Source of the DNA: Sugiyamaella lignohabitans
Taxonomy: Eukaryota > Ascomycota > Dipodascomycetes > Dipodascales > Trichomonascaceae
Assembly: GCF_001640025.1 (NCBI RefSeq)
Contig: NC_031674.1
Coordinates: forward strand, 3,100,001-3,164,000
DNA length: 64,000 bases
Reading direction: 5' to 3'
This document shows positions 1 to 11,900 of the stretch, in pieces. The position numbers were made by a program, and so were the translations under genes. Position 1 is the stretch's first letter. Every line of letters begins with the position of its first letter. The notes beneath the pieces were generated by a model, which saw only the letters and a program-made list of their open reading frames with translations, did not search any database and was not told where the DNA came from.

Positions 1-757
1 TCTCTAAGTTTGCTCTGTTGAACAAGAGCAGCGATTGATACAAGCTAATATGAACCCAAATTAGGTTGTTGTGAGACTCAGTTTCAGAAAAAAATAATTT
101 TAAGCAGTATTATTTCTTGTTTCTATATCCTGAAGGACCTTCTTAGCTACAGTTTCTAACTACCAAGGTTCTGCCAATATATCACTATACCGACCAGGGT
201 CCCAGATATCGGACCCAAACTATCACCCCTTAAAAAACCGCATTGGGAGTACTACCCTTAACCTATCCAGAGACAGTTATTTAGTATACTGGTCTGAAAC
301 TAGTCTAATATCGATATGGTGCAAAAGCTCCTCAGAAGATCCACCACTAGAATATTTAGCTTCCATTAAGATTCAAGTTTCTTGTATAAATATCTGAGTA
401 CTAATAATTCCCTGAAGATAAGATGCCTCTGTATGTATGTCAGACCTCTAGTTAACACGACCTGTTAAGAGTGGAACAAAAATTTTCCCTAGAAACAAAT
501 TATTCCAATCCAATTTAAATTTTCTTCCAATTCATTTTTATCCAAACCCCTTCCATATTACTTAGCAAAATCTAATCTGAATATATAGTAGACAATTGAG
601 TCTCCAGACATTAGCCGTATATGCAACTTCGGTTAAGGGTTCAACTTGCATATCGAGACAGGTGAAATATTTTTTTTCACAGGGAAGTGCAGAGCGTTCA
701 TTATTTTCGAATTGTTTGATTCTCCAATCGTATTTTTCCTTTTCAGAAACATATAAA
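1..757. other. Intergenic region upstream of GAR1
   Basis: I see no supported gene here. A 12-codon open stretch starting at base 3 on the plus strand ends in TGA at base 36; it could be the tail of a gene lying to the left, but it is too short to judge. A pyrimidine-rich tract ending in CAG at about 733-746 looks like a splice acceptor just before the GAR1 start codon, but no CTAAC branch sequence precedes it, so I do not call a leader intron. Confidence 0.4.
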
Positions 758-1381
758 ATGTCTTTCAGAGGAGGACGAGGTGGTGGCCGTGGAGGCGCCG
801 GTGGATTTGGTGGAAGAGGAGGCAGATCTTTTTCAGCTCCTCAAGGACCACCTGATACTGTTGTTGAAATGGGTGCCTTTTTACACCCTTGCGAAGGTGA
901 TATTGTTTGCAGATCTATCAATACTAAAATCCCATATTTCAATGCCCCAATATACCTTGAAAACAAGTCTGTTGTTGGAAAAGTCGACGAGATTCTTGGT
1001 CCTTTGAATGAGGTGTTCTTCACTATTAAGCCTACCGAAGGCATTGTAGCTACTTCTTTCAAAGAGGGCGATAAGTTTTACATTGGTCCTGATAAGTTAC
1101 TTCCTTTAGAACGATTCTTACCCAAGCCAAAGGTTGCTGGAGCTTCTACACCTAAGAAGCCTTCCGGAGGTCGTGGCGGCTTCGCTGGTGGTCGTGGTGG
1201 TCGCGGCGGTTTTGGCCGTGGCGGTGCTTTCCGTGGTGGTCCCGGAGGTGGCCGTGGTGGTAGTCGTGGCGGATTTGGTGGTGGTCGCGGTGGCTCTAGA
1301 GGTGGATTTGGCGGTGGATTTGGTGGTGGTCGTGGCGGCTCCAGAGGTGGTTTCGGTGGTGGACGAGGGGGTAGATTTTAA
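758..1381 (+). CDS. GAR1: H/ACA snoRNP subunit Gar1
   Basis: Gar1 is a core protein of H/ACA small nucleolar ribonucleoproteins, which pseudouridylate rRNA in the nucleolus. The 207-residue product has the family layout. There is a short N-terminal Gly/Arg-rich tail (residues 1-30), then a central Gar1/Naf1 beta-barrel core (about 31-130, containing [28 protein letters not shown] and [10 protein letters not shown]), and a long C-terminal RGG/GGF tail (about 140-207). The frame is open further upstream from a TTG at 596, but the ATG at 758 gives the expected N-terminus [10 protein letters not shown] and the usual family length (about 205 residues in baker's yeast). The gene is convergent with the GTPase gene to its right. 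Confidence 0.97.
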   Translation: MSFRGGRGGGRGGAGGFGGRGGRSFSAPQGPPDTVVEMGAFLHPCEGDIVCRSINTKIPYFNAPIYLENKSVVGKVDEILGPLNEVFFTIKPTEGIVATSFKEGDKFYIGPDKLLPLERFLPKPKVAGASTPKKPSGGRGGFAGGRGGRGGFGRGGAFRGGPGGGRGGSRGGFGGGRGGSRGGFGGGFGGGRGGSRGGFGGGRGGRF

Positions 1382-1596
1382 GATATCGTCCTACTGAACC
1401 ATTTCTTGTTGAAACATTCATGACCTAGTTTTCTTATTTTGCTTTGTATATGTATTCTATTTTATTTTATTGGCCACAAATATTATTTTCTTGCCTTCAC
1501 AATGTTCTAGTTGAGCTTTAAGTTCGTACCGGATTCGTCGTTCGGATTGCATATAAATATAGTCGTAGATATGTCAAATAGGCATCCACGATTGGA

Positions 1597-2463
1597 TCAA
1601 AGTAACCCACACGTAGATAATACAGAAGCTCTCAGCTCTGGGATACCCATGTAATTAAGCCGCCGATGTGAACAGGTACCAAAAACCTCTTCTAGCACTG
1701 TTCCATTACCACCTTCAGCATCAGGTGTGCTGCTCATCGTTTTGACATACTGCAGTGCATTTACAACTACCCCGTTAATGACATCCGCATCTTGTTCAGT
1801 GAGAAATTGTTTAGTGCCAGATTTTGAACTCTTTGTAATCCCGGGCTTTGTTATGTGCTTGTCAAGCTTTGTAAGTACAATATTCCAAGGAATACCATTT
1901 GCTCCAAGTATCCTGAACATCTCATGGTCCAAAGGGCTGATGCCTACATACCCATCTACTAGAACATAAACTCTCCGCAAGTTTTTCTGCATCTGTAAAT
2001 ATCTCAAAACTAAGTTTCCATGTGCTTCTTTAGAGGCATGTCCATATCCTGGCGTATCTATTATTTTCAGTTTCCTTCCGCAATTGTAATAATGCAGATA
2101 TTGAGTGAATCCCGACTTGGACGATGATCTGGCAAACTCTTTGATCTTGTTATTACTACCAACATAGTCGTTGTTCAGTGGAGACATAAGTGCTGTTATT
2201 AAACTGGATTTGCCAACATTACTACGTCCCAGCATCATCACCTCTGGTAGATTAGGTGAGGATCTTGTGGCTCCACCCTCCTCCCGCAACTGTTCTACAT
2301 TACTGACAACATCAGCCAGTTTTGTTTCACACCGGTTAAAGAATTGAAATGCTTTTTGAATGTCGGCATTAGTCAAACCACTCGCAACTGATCTCTGAAC
2401 AGGCTGGAGTTTAAAGGGAATTGCAAGCCGACGTAAATTGTCCTTTTTCATATCGGTTTGCAT
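1597..2463 (-). CDS. MRX8: Mitochondrial EngB/YihA-type GTPase (Mrx8-like)
   Basis: This 288-residue protein belongs to the EngB/YihA branch of the TrmE-Era-EngA-EngB-Septin GTPases. The G1 motif GRSNVGKSS is at residues 79-87, G3 is DTPGYG, and G4 is TKLDK. The first 25 residues are rich in Lys, Arg and Ser with few acids, as in a mitochondrial presequence. In budding yeast the mitochondrial member is Mrx8, linked to mitochondrial ribosome function, and bacterial EngB helps assemble the large ribosomal subunit. Family assignment is firm; orthology to Mrx8 is inferred from the family and the predicted mitochondrial location. The start is the first ATG of the frame. A palindromic ATCACGTGAT lies 45 bases upstream. 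Confidence 0.85.
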   Translation of the reverse strand: MQTDMKKDNLRRLAIPFKLQPVQRSVASGLTNADIQKAFQFFNRCETKLADVVSNVEQLREEGGATRSSPNLPEVMMLGRSNVGKSSLITALMSPLNNDYVGSNNKIKEFARSSSKSGFTQYLHYYNCGRKLKIIDTPGYGHASKEAHGNLVLRYLQMQKNLRRVYVLVDGYVGISPLDHEMFRILGANGIPWNIVLTKLDKHITKPGITKSSKSGTKQFLTEQDADVINGVVVNALQYVKTMSSTPDAEGGNGTVLEEVFGTCSHRRLNYMGIPELRASVLSTCGLL

Positions 2464-3322
2464 AAATATTTAAAATTCAGGGGGACGAGTGGTGATATTC
2501 TTTAGACATCACGTGATATTGATCACTTCCCGACCTCCCCATCATATGAATATTTTATAAACCCCGCCACTTCACCTTGGCTGATATAATATCGAAAAGA
2601 TATAGATTCAGATCACACCGCTGATGTGCGTTCTTTTCGGTAGTAGTGAATGAATATCCACTGGGGAAAGACTAACCAAACTGATGGTCCCCAGAATGCA
2701 GTAGGCAGGAACGAATGCGACCGATATCGCTTGTCCATCCCGGTAGCCCGCAAACTAGGCCATCCCTTCACAAAGAAACAAGTGAAACATGAAGCAGAAC
2801 CAAGAAATAGTAAAGGATCAAACAAGCTTTATCCGATTACGGCCATCCGCTTCATCAACACCCTCGATCGAGAAGTGCATAAATCGGGGGGCTGGTATGA
2901 CTAGCGCCGAATCAGTGGAACCATCCTAAAACGCGAAACCCCAGTAGCTTCATGAAAGTTACCCCTTGGCTCACTGACTGTTAGTGAGAAACGAGAGTGT
3001 CGCGATTTTGACTCGGCTGTATGGATTGTTGATAATGGATGAGCAGTATGTTATTAAAATCGATGCTTGGGCTCCTAGGGGTGATATCTGCAATCTATCG
3101 TGCATGCCTCATTGAAGATCATTTATCATCGAGGCCCTCGGGATTTCGTACGTGTTGCAGCAGGTCCTTGATTCTATGCTGGTCATTGACCGGAGGCCAA
3201 TACAAATCCTTAAAATGAAAAACTTACAATAGAATACATTAGCAACAGTAGACTTAGCAGGAATAAATGACGACGGAGCAATAATAAATAAATAATTAGA
3301 TGACAAACGGTCTGTTTATCTT
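2464..3322. other. Intergenic region, no gene seen
   Basis: This is the promoter side of the GTPase gene and the 3' side of the Ser-rich gene. An 84-codon frame at 2650-2904 (plus) and a 65-codon frame at 3109-3306 (minus) have no recognisable motif and no supporting splice sites, and are treated as chance. Confidence 0.5.
2508..2517. promoter_or_regulatory. ATCACGTGAT site upstream of the EngB-type GTPase
   Basis: A perfect palindrome containing RTCACGTG, the consensus for Cbf1-type basic helix-loop-helix factors. It sits 45 bases upstream of the GTPase start codon. Four more RTCACGTG copies occur in promoters of this window (21956, 27384, 46846, 54348). Which factor binds is inference. Confidence 0.45.
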
Positions 3323-4456
3323 TTAATAGAGCTTAACTCTAGAGCGTGAGTGGTTCTCAAGACCATTCAATCGGGCCAGAGAAATGAGTCTACGACGCTC
3401 ATCCTCGTGTTGGTTCATACTTTGAGACAGCTGCTTCAACTTAAACCGGTTGCGTAACAAACGTTGCTTATGATACACATATTCAACCGTTCCGGGAATC
3501 AGATGTTGGTAGTACTCCTCAAAGAGCTCGTCAACATTTGGGAAAACAGGGTCGGACGGGATGAAAGGCATTTCAGGGTCAGCGAGAAGTGGTCTTTGGT
3601 GAAACTTGTCGCATATGTAAGGATGGAGTTCAAGGTTCAGTTCTTCTACGGCTCTTCGTTCAAGGCCAACGAGGGACTCAGAAGAATCTGTAACAGCTGC
3701 AGCTAGCAGCAAAGGGGAAACGGGATCCAAGTTGATAGGGATAGTAGTGTTGTCAAGGGGAGCTTTGGCAGTTAGACGATAGAAAGGCTGTGGTGACCAG
3801 ATCGAATTGGCATTACAATTAGCATTGTTGATATTATTGAGAGTTGTGTAGCTATTTCCAACTCTAATTGTTGCTCGAGTATTATCTTCTAAATCAAAAT
3901 CGATATTCTCAATAAACTTTGACATAGGATGTGCGAATAAAAGTGGGGACATAGGTGGAGAGGGAGGGATGGTCTTACCACTGCGAGGTACAGAGGCAGA
4001 CGAAGCAATACCAGAACCAGATTGTGATGTCGACGCTGCTACAATACCTTTAGAGTCACACATATAGTCGACGAGGGTACTTGTAAACGACTCCTCTAGC
4101 TCTGGGATTTGCTTAACCGGTTGATCAAGATTAGAGCTGGGACTTTCACGAGCGCTGTTGATCAATTGCGAGAGACAGGGACGTAGAATCGATGCCGAAT
4201 CGAACCAGTCGCCAAAATGAGTGTCTGCGTCCACTGTAGAATAGTAGTCGCTTGAACACGACTCGTTATCCTCAGAAGAACTAAGAGATGCGCTAGAAGC
4301 AATACAATGGTTGGATTTGCCCAAGTAAAAGGCAACAGGGACAGGAGAGCGAGAGGTGGGCTCGAAATCTGGACTTGGAAGCGATACTTGACAGTGTTTA
4401 AAGTCGTTCTTAATTCCCTTGAAATCGTATGGGGCTTGTACTTGGTGCAAAGACAT
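3323..4456 (-). CDS. Unrecognised Ser/Pro-rich protein
   Basis: I do not recognise this 377-residue protein. The N-terminal two thirds are Ser/Pro-rich and look disordered, with clusters such as SSASLSSSEDNESCSSD and PPSPPMSPLLF. The last 90 residues look more structured: an acidic/aromatic stretch (FPNVDELFEEYYQHLIPGT) is followed by a basic helix (YHKQRLLRNRFKLKQLSQ) and a second charged helix (EDERRRLISLARLNGLE). No signal peptide or membrane segment is visible. The frame extends upstream to a GTG at 4483, but the first ATG is at 4456. The gene faces the large gene-poor region, so its promoter could be long. Such low-complexity proteins are often regulators, but I assign no function. Confidence 0.7.
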   Translation of the reverse strand: MSLHQVQAPYDFKGIKNDFKHCQVSLPSPDFEPTSRSPVPVAFYLGKSNHCIASSASLSSSEDNESCSSDYYSTVDADTHFGDWFDSASILRPCLSQLINSARESPSSNLDQPVKQIPELEESFTSTLVDYMCDSKGIVAASTSQSGSGIASSASVPRSGKTIPPSPPMSPLLFAHPMSKFIENIDFDLEDNTRATIRVGNSYTTLNNINNANCNANSIWSPQPFYRLTAKAPLDNTTIPINLDPVSPLLLAAAVTDSSESLVGLERRAVEELNLELHPYICDKFHQRPLLADPEMPFIPSDPVFPNVDELFEEYYQHLIPGTVEYVYHKQRLLRNRFKLKQLSQSMNQHEDERRRLISLARLNGLENHSRSRVKLY

Positions 4457-7400
4457 CGGGTTATATTTGTGAAGCAAAATCACTCTGATATAATCGATGC
4501 AAAAGCAAACCTGGAAGGACTGAAAATAACTTGTAAAGAGATAGACTAATAGACGATGTGGTGATAATTGTGCTTATTGGAACCTATTTCGACAAGAGTG
4601 GATGAACTAAGACTGGACGACGTCTTTTTCTTTTTTTATTTATTTTTTTTGTATAGAAAGAGACTGACTGAATCGCTTCTCTGTTTAAGTGTCAAAGACA
4701 CAAGGTTGATAAGTGGATGAGACCGAACCGAACCGAACTGGGGAAAAAAGAGAGAAAGACCAAGAAGTGAAACTAGAGGATATCTGCTAATCTATATATA
4801 ATCGGTAGGTCGATTTTTCCTGTCTCCACATTATCTCAATGTATCCCGTGCGGACCATCTCGTCTATTGGCGTTTATGCAGCATTATGCATGATAAAAAT
4901 ACCTGTGAACAAAAGGAATTCTTAGCTTCGCAGAATGCATAACTTGGATATGATAAATCGTCGTCAGCACTAGTTTGACGATTTATGCAGCGTGTGTTGC
5001 TTCGTCAGGCAAGGAATAAAACTACCACAAAAAATAATCTATGTCGGAATTAAATATTCCAGTGGTTGCCGACAAAAAGCAAGGTGGGCTGGCCCTTGAC
5101 AAAAAAATTAAATAATGCAATGGGCCGTTTTTATAAATTGACTGGAGAAAAATAGGGGTAATGAAATATATGACAGGAAGTAGCAAATGTGAATGTTAAT
5201 GTGACACGCTAACATTGAGGGTATGCTCATTCAGGGATGGTTAGTGTTTCTCCTGGAGAATCATCCAGATTGTTGCTAGTTTTTTACCTTGTCAATTGCT
5301 TGTGAACTTAGACATAGGAATTGTCACAAAAGATGTGGGGGTAACTAGGCTTGAAAACTGAGTAGGTAGGTCAGACTACAGTTAAATCTCCACTTATAGC
5401 CCGACGGCACTTGCGGACCCTCATTCTGAAACAACTAGCCTATACTCCACATAAGCTCATTGGATGTAGCTAATGATCTCTGCTCGGAGGCAATCAGGGC
5501 AGTTCTGCACAAGCATTGTACTAGGTTCGGGGCGTTGCATCAAGCGGAGTTAATTCTTATTGATATACTATACACCTTGATCGAGGCCCCCTATTGCAAT
5601 CCAAGTACATGCGGATGAATCAGACCAATTGTTTAACGAACCTTTGGTGAGTAGAAATACCAAATGCATGGAATTATTTGGAATAAAATATTTTGCCAGA
5701 TTTAATAATGGTTAACCTTAGAAGTCGATGAGATCGAGATCTCTTCAAAGATCTGCCGCGAGGTGCATATAACTCATGTAGGGACACCACACTCCCAAGG
5801 CTATACAACAGCTAGCACCGCCTTAGTAGAAAAAATATTCATCATTAAGGAGGCTATAACAATTGGAGATTATTTTAGTTCTCCTTAATGTGTTTCAAAC
5901 GACACAACTGTGCAAAATGATAGAATTTGACTCGTCGATTAAGATTATTGGCCTGCTAGGAATAGTATTGCCGATTCATCATCGCTAGCCAGCTGCCATT
6001 GCGCGGGAAAGTCAGATCTACAGCTCTTTTCTAAACTAGCTCCACCCCCACCGCCAATCGATGGCATTGGCCAGCCTTGTGTTTACCGACGACTCCTTGC
6101 TACCTTATCTACGGTAACCAACGGCGCGTCAGTAGTATCGCTGAACGGTGGAGCTCTTGTGATCGATCGAACAATAGAAAGTCAGCCTCCCTCGATAGCT
6201 TCGAACATACATCGACATTCTGTGATTGAGACAAGAGACAGGGGTCAGTTGTTTATCCGCCAGCATATTATTATTATCAAGCAGGTCCGCCCGAGTGCCG
6301 GGCTGCATTTGTACTAGCTGAGCAACTCGAGACTATCTGTGGGAAGCAGGTCAGGGTTGTATTGATGCATCGATAATGCATTGGAACTTACCGGTTTAGG
6401 AATTTGCTATACCTTATCAACATATGCTATTAAAAAGAAATACCGGATCCAGCACGAGCAACTATCTCAGCGCCATTTCCAGCCACAGCCCGCCATTTTG
6501 AGTAGCTGTCATAAAGTTTGTTCCAGAGTGTCACGAATAAGGAAAAATTGTTGCCTGTTCCTGAACTCATGCTAAATACAGTAGTTAAACGCGTCAGTCA
6601 TTCACAGGAGCATACACTTTTTTCACCCACCGACTCACCAGTATGTCCGATACGACAGGTTTGTTCAGTTAAATCAATTTAATAATATGCTACAATGTTG
6701 TCCTCCTCCACCCACTTTCAGATTGCTTTTCTTTTTCTTTCCACACAGGCCGCTGTTTCATCAGGTAGATCCGATTACCTGGTAAACCAGTGACTAGTCA
6801 AAAATAGCTGAGCCAAACGCAGATTAAATAATATTATTGAACCGCAAGTTGTGGCTTCTATCTGAGTGCATGTGCATGTGGTGAGTGAAATTAAATATAT
6901 TTCTTCTAACATTGGTTGGTGCTGCCTCCTTGAGGCTTCCAATAGATGGCTTTGTTTTCTCAAAAGCATTCAACCACACGATACCTTAGAATAGCTTAGC
7001 TCGTTAGTTGTCATTTTACTGGCGCTTTCGGACGACAGTGCACCGAAAGAGCACCATATATTCCGACTAAATCTAACTATACTCCACATGGGAGTGGGAT
7101 GCGGTCCTGACGATCGCGACAGGTCAGCTGCTCGGCCAAACCGGGGTCCGTCTCCGCTTAGTTTGATTTCGGATACAAAAAAGTTTCAGAAACTTTCTAG
7201 ACCTGGCCCTACTCAGAAAATGCTTGCCGTTGTAGCCATTAGTTACGAGAGAGCATATCGTCAAACGTAACTACAGGGATGTGAATTGTAATTTTGAACG
7301 CGCATCTTGTCAATTCACATCGACTCTCTCGTTCGATTCTTATAGAGCGTACCTCTAGATAATTCCTTCCTATTCAATTTTGTTTCTAATGTATCAAAAG

Positions 7401-8251
7401 ACAAGTGAATACACCGCTCGTGTGCTATCGCAAAATTTTTGTATCCTTCAATCGGCTTAGGAGTTCGCTAGCTTGTTTTGCCTCATCTCCCCACATGTCA
7501 CTCCTAACTTCTGCCCGAATTGATTAGATTAAGGTTTCTAGTATTGATATGTACCGAGCAAACATAGCGAAGGTTCGGTGTCCTCGGTGATGATGTGATT
7601 TTATCTATTTTGAACTGTGGCCATAGTGTTTTCTATGAGATCCTTGCACCTCAATGCTAGAAGGATAAAGTCCCAAAAGAATCGCAACCTGTTAGCACTC
7701 GTGTAAATTATATAGATCAAATGAGTTTCTATCATGCTGCCCTGTGTCGTCTTGCATATTACATGTCCTATTTAGCCTACATTGTCAATACTCGTTTGAC
7801 CATTTTTCCCTGATGTATTTTAAAGCAGGTCCTCACTCTGTCCTAGAAACCTGTCAACTTGGTTTCCTTCCTTGGTACAAGCTGGGATTTGGAATGAAGA
7901 TGGAGCCCAGCCACGGGAATTTACCGAATTCTTCGTACATCGCATCCATTTTATATCAAGATACAGCCAAAAAAATAATCCCTAACTATTTCCATCCTTA
8001 TTGCAAAGCAGGCTTCACTTGAAATCAAGACTAAACCTGACTAAGAGCTCAATTGCTTATGACAGGGGAATCTAAACTATATATAATAGCTGCAAAGTTT
8101 CGTCTGTTGAGCCGCTTATCTGGCAGCCTCACGCGTAACGCTATCTATATACCCTATACGTTAATCTATCATACTTCACGAACTAGATAGAGCTACAGTT
8201 TACCGCATATTCAAGAGGACGCTCTCCAAGAGTTAATAGAGTTGTGTAAAG
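4457..8251. other. Long gene-poor region, left part
   Basis: About 3.8 kb with no reading frame I can support on either strand; the frames present are under 100 codons and look random. The first 400 bases contain T-rich tracts and are probably the promoter of the Ser-rich gene. A TATA-like ATATATAATAG near 8080 may belong to the VanZ-like gene. I saw no tRNA-like or transposon sequence. Several short inverted repeats occur, at a frequency expected by chance. Confidence 0.5.
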
Positions 8252-8990
8252 ATGAGAATTAGATCCTCATTCGCGGGCAGTGAGTAATTTTAGATTCAGA
8301 AAAATATAATTTCAACTAACAGCTGATAGTTTTCCTGGTATTGTGCTTGGTTAGTGCATATTTGGGGTTTGCCGATGTGAATCTCAGCCATGATAAGATT
8401 CTCCATTTTTTAACTTTTTTTGTTCTGTCGGTCGTTTTCTATTGGATTGTGGATACTTCTAGAAAAAGGTGTATTAATTTTACGCTAGTTGTGTGCACAC
8501 TAATAGGAGGTGTTGGTTCCGAATTTGCCCAGAATTTGCTACCAGTAAGTAATTCGTAGTTATGGGATGAAATGTTTGACAACAAATGTAACTAACAAGT
8601 ATAGTATCGAGAATTTGATTCCAAAGATATTCTAGTAAGTTAAAAGGAAGACTGCAAATCTATCAGACCATTGGGTGTGGTTCACACGGTCGCAAGGGTC
8701 ATTTCAGCAAACTAACTATAAAGTGTAATATCTCTGGAAGTTTATTAGCTATTGGACTCTGCGCCTGGTATCATAAGAGACTGTCTGATAGACGTAGGTT
8801 GGCCAGATATAACAGACTCCGCAGTGGCAGCTTGGGAACCACAGCTGCCAGCGAGACCGATGGTGACTCAACTCAGAACAATGAGCTTTCAGACCTGGAA
8901 GCCGGAACAGCTAATCTTTCCAATGCGGAAGATGATGAAAGTAATTCCGTTTTGCTACAGGAGGTCGCTCCTGAGCCAATTGCTAAATAG
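8252..8990 (+). CDS. VanZ-family small membrane protein, four exons
   Basis: Exons 8252-8279, 8330-8544, 8605-8634 and 8724-8990 join in frame into a 179-residue protein. Introns begin GTGAGT, GTAAGT and GTAAGT, and each has CTAAC 7-9 bases before its terminal AG. Four hydrophobic segments are seen: about residues 10-24, 31-51 ([20 protein letters not shown]), 57-80 and 92-108. The VanZ signatures are present: DK..HF at the second helix, SEFAQNLLP at the end of the third, and [10 protein letters not shown] before the last. The last 65 residues are a hydrophilic, acidic, Ser/Asn-rich tail. VanZ proteins were named for low-level teicoplanin resistance in bacteria; the role of fungal members is not known to me. 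The third acceptor (AAAG) is the weakest junction. Only recognisable gene in the 8-kb gene-poor stretch. Confidence 0.82.
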
Positions 8991-11900
8991 GAGGGAAATA
9001 ATAATACTGCATCTACACGAGGGAGCGAGTAAGTCGCACCTCCTGGTAAAATTGGCTAGCTGGGACTGATTTTTGAATGGTTAAAAGAGTCAGGCTTTTT
9101 CTTTGGCTTACTATCATTTCTATGAGGCTGATAGTAACGTTAATGTAGGGTGCTTATTCTAGAATGGTCATGCAAATTTGTTTCATCAGCATAGGTAATA
9201 ATATTTATTGTGTACATCTTGTTTTATATGCTAAATAAGAGTCGGCCTAAAACTGTCTGATTATTTGAACGGTAAGATCGCCCGTGACTTAAGCGAGATA
9301 AACTGGGGCACGCTGTTGTACAGTTACAGAATTTAGCAGGTGATAACCTCCCTTAGCGGAGTAGTCTATGACTGACGCAAGGGATTTTGTGAACGCACCG
9401 CTTCCAAATATGTTTGTCTTAGACTTGGTTGAATGACGACAGTGCAGGAGGCATAGAAATTCATACGAGTGAATGACGAGGTAAAGTAGTTCCAACGAAA
9501 GCCCACTGTTGTTCAATGCTTCAATTGTCGGGCTGCTTTAAGGACCCCCTTAGTTCAATCCTTTGAAACAATTGATATGACATATAAGGTGCTGCAAATT
9601 TGAAAAGAGGGAGCACACTAAAAATTATCTCGTGTTAGACCACGTTAAATATTTTACTTCGTTTGGATTCTTACAGTAGCCTAAAAATAAATAAGGGATA
9701 CTTCCACATTACCCCTGAATTCACCATGCATGTTTTTCTGCATAGGCGTACATGCAGCTTTGCAAACGGCGTTCAATGCAGATAAATAGACAGGAACTCA
9801 CTTTGTGGTGCCGTCTCTATTTCAAGATAGTATATTCAATTGGCTGGTATACTACATTACTTTAAACTGTACGTTGATCTACGAATCTTGATTGTGACAG
9901 TACCATATTTTTATTTCGACCTTATGTAACCCCACCAACTTTATCTATAACGCGACCCCACTATTTAACTATGTACTGAGCTTTCTATTTGGATAGGAGT
10001 CCAAAGGAATAATGATCTCTTATCATTATATATTATCTAGCCAAAAATGCTCTTATGTAACTTTACCACCGACTGTATGAAAGGACCCTGAAACTTGTCC
10101 AGCTAGCCCTGTAAGACTGGCGGGGATGCTTCAACTTCCAACCCCACGAACTGCCCCACGATGTAACGCATGTAGCCCTAGGGGTTCTGTAGCGGCTCCC
10201 GACTATAACCGACCACCCCTCTCGACCCCTCCTTCATTGCAACGACCGTTAGATGTCAAATTGACAACATTCATCGCTGCCAATCACTCGCCCCAGCGTT
10301 GTAGTTCAAAAAAAAATATCTCCTAAAAGAGAAATATTCACATGCTGTTGGACCCACTTCACTAGCTCGTTATTCATTGTGAGAGGAGTAACCAACTGCA
10401 CAACGGTCCAGTTTTTCAATGCATATTTGACTAGTTGAGATCTTCAGCAGTACTCAATTGAACACGGCGCCATAGAAACAGGCAGATCATAGTCCCACAA
10501 GACAGCTACTTCGGTTTCTTGGTCGGCGAAACTAACTAGCAACGTACCTGTCATGTATCATTCAAGCACGACAGTTTATTAGATAGTCGCCCGTTAGAGC
10601 TATCATGGACGAGCTTGCTGATGCACAGCGAGGTGCAATTGATATTTCTACGGCAATAATTCTAACTAAGCGTGTCCTCGTAACCGCCCGTTGTATTTCC
10701 TGCTTGGACAGAAATTAAACAACTGACCAATTAATTCGATCAAAGAACAATAGAATAGCAAGCACAGCATGGAAATGGCTTTAGTCACGCTTCACAGGGT
10801 CTTTGTTAGCAGAAACATAGGCGCAATTCATGTGGGCGCCCATTTATTCCAACGCCTTGACGCCCATATTATAACGTTCAAGCTCGCTAGGTCACCGACC
10901 TAATTTTTATTTTAACGCTCCTCGACTTCAGATCGCCGACCAGATTTGATTGGCTGGCCGTCAAACGGAGTGCATTGAGCATTACGTGCCAGTGCTTTGG
11001 AATAGCTTAGCTGCACATAATTTAATTAAATCAGCTCACAGATACAAAATTCAAGACTCGGGTCCAGCTGTGGGTTTGTGGTGCGGACACATCGAGTTTG
11101 TTCAGTTACGGACATTAGGTCCCACTATAAAGAATACGGAAACGAAAAGGGAAATAAAGAAAAACCCAATCGAAAACAACTTTTGTAATCAAAGTTTAGG
11201 ATAAAGGCTATCACGTCGATAATATTAAATATCAAACTATTTCGTGCTGTTAGCGTATAATTCAGTCAAGGTTTGCAAAAAAAGCAGCTTTATACTTAAG
11301 CTCCTTCGACGCCGTCCTTTTGGATGATCCATGCGTGATTTCAGCTTTTCATGCTCTGATCTGCAACTAATTTCTTGCTTTCGTTTGCATTTCTTTTGAA
11401 TATTTTTTCTCTTTCTGGTGCCGAGTTTAACGCTGATGTTTAAGTTTGAGCTTGTACATCTACTTTATAACGGGTCCTGTTGTAGTGCCGTTGGCTGTTC
11501 CGGCTAACGTTGATGCTTCAAAATTACCCCTTGATTCCGCTTTTCAGCTTTCTGCTAATTGTAACCTTTAGGCCAAAGTGGGCCCTTTGACGGTTCTTTC
11601 AATAGTCAATTGAATAGGAGACAGGATACAACTTTGATTCCATCATCGCTTTCTGATAATTATGTAGTAAATCAATTGCTATGCTATTAGTAGCAGATTC
11701 GGTCTGGGCTGTCATGTCAGATCTATTGTGCAATTTCCGTGTTAGTTCCTTTACGAGATAATCGAATCGGACTGATTCTGGCTCTCCACTTTTACGTCAC
11801 GTCCAGGGTGGGAACTGCTAACCCACTCTGCCACTTAGCCCACTTCTCGATTGCCCACTTCTCAGGGAGGGAGAAGTACCTGTTTCAGACGGTGTCTGTT

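Noticed and set aside
433..746. Possible 5' leader intron of GAR1 (GTATGT donor, CTTTTCAG acceptor)
   Set aside because: No CTAAC branch sequence near the acceptor, unlike all ten supported introns.
2650..2904. 84-codon plus-strand frame
   Set aside because: No motif, unusual composition, and no donor or acceptor sites linking it to another exon.
4953..4986. Inverted repeat with ATAAATCGTC arms and a 14-base spacer
   Set aside because: Ten-base arms within about 60 bases are expected several times in 64 kb by chance; no other evidence of function.
5041..5115. 24-codon ATG frame beginning MSELNIPVVADKK
   Set aside because: Too short, without hydrophobic segment or splice partner.
5843..5890. 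Inverted repeat CATTAAGGAG / CTCCTTAATG with a 28-base loop
   Set aside because: Arm length is at chance level for this window and the arms are A/T-rich.
7022..7052. Hairpin GCGCTTTCGG / CCGAAAGAGC
   Set aside because: One mismatch in ten; expected by chance.
7278..7321. Inverted repeat GATGTGAATTG / CAATTCACATC (11-base arms)
   Set aside because: About one such repeat is expected by chance in the window; no neighbouring gene or terminator to explain it.
7325..7345. GTTCGATTC sequence resembling a tRNA B box
   Set aside because: The flanking bases cannot form a T stem and no A box or cloverleaf lies upstream.
7744..8022. 92-codon plus-strand frame in the gene-poor region
   Set aside because: No conserved motif; composition resembles random translation and no splice sites flank it.
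8752..9069. 105-codon plus-strand frame overlapping the VanZ-like gene
   Set aside because: It is an out-of-frame shadow of exon 4; the VanZ frame has the membrane helix and family motif.
9289..9516. 75-codon minus-strand frame with a hydrophobic start
   Set aside because: No recognisable family; a frame of this length is expected by chance.
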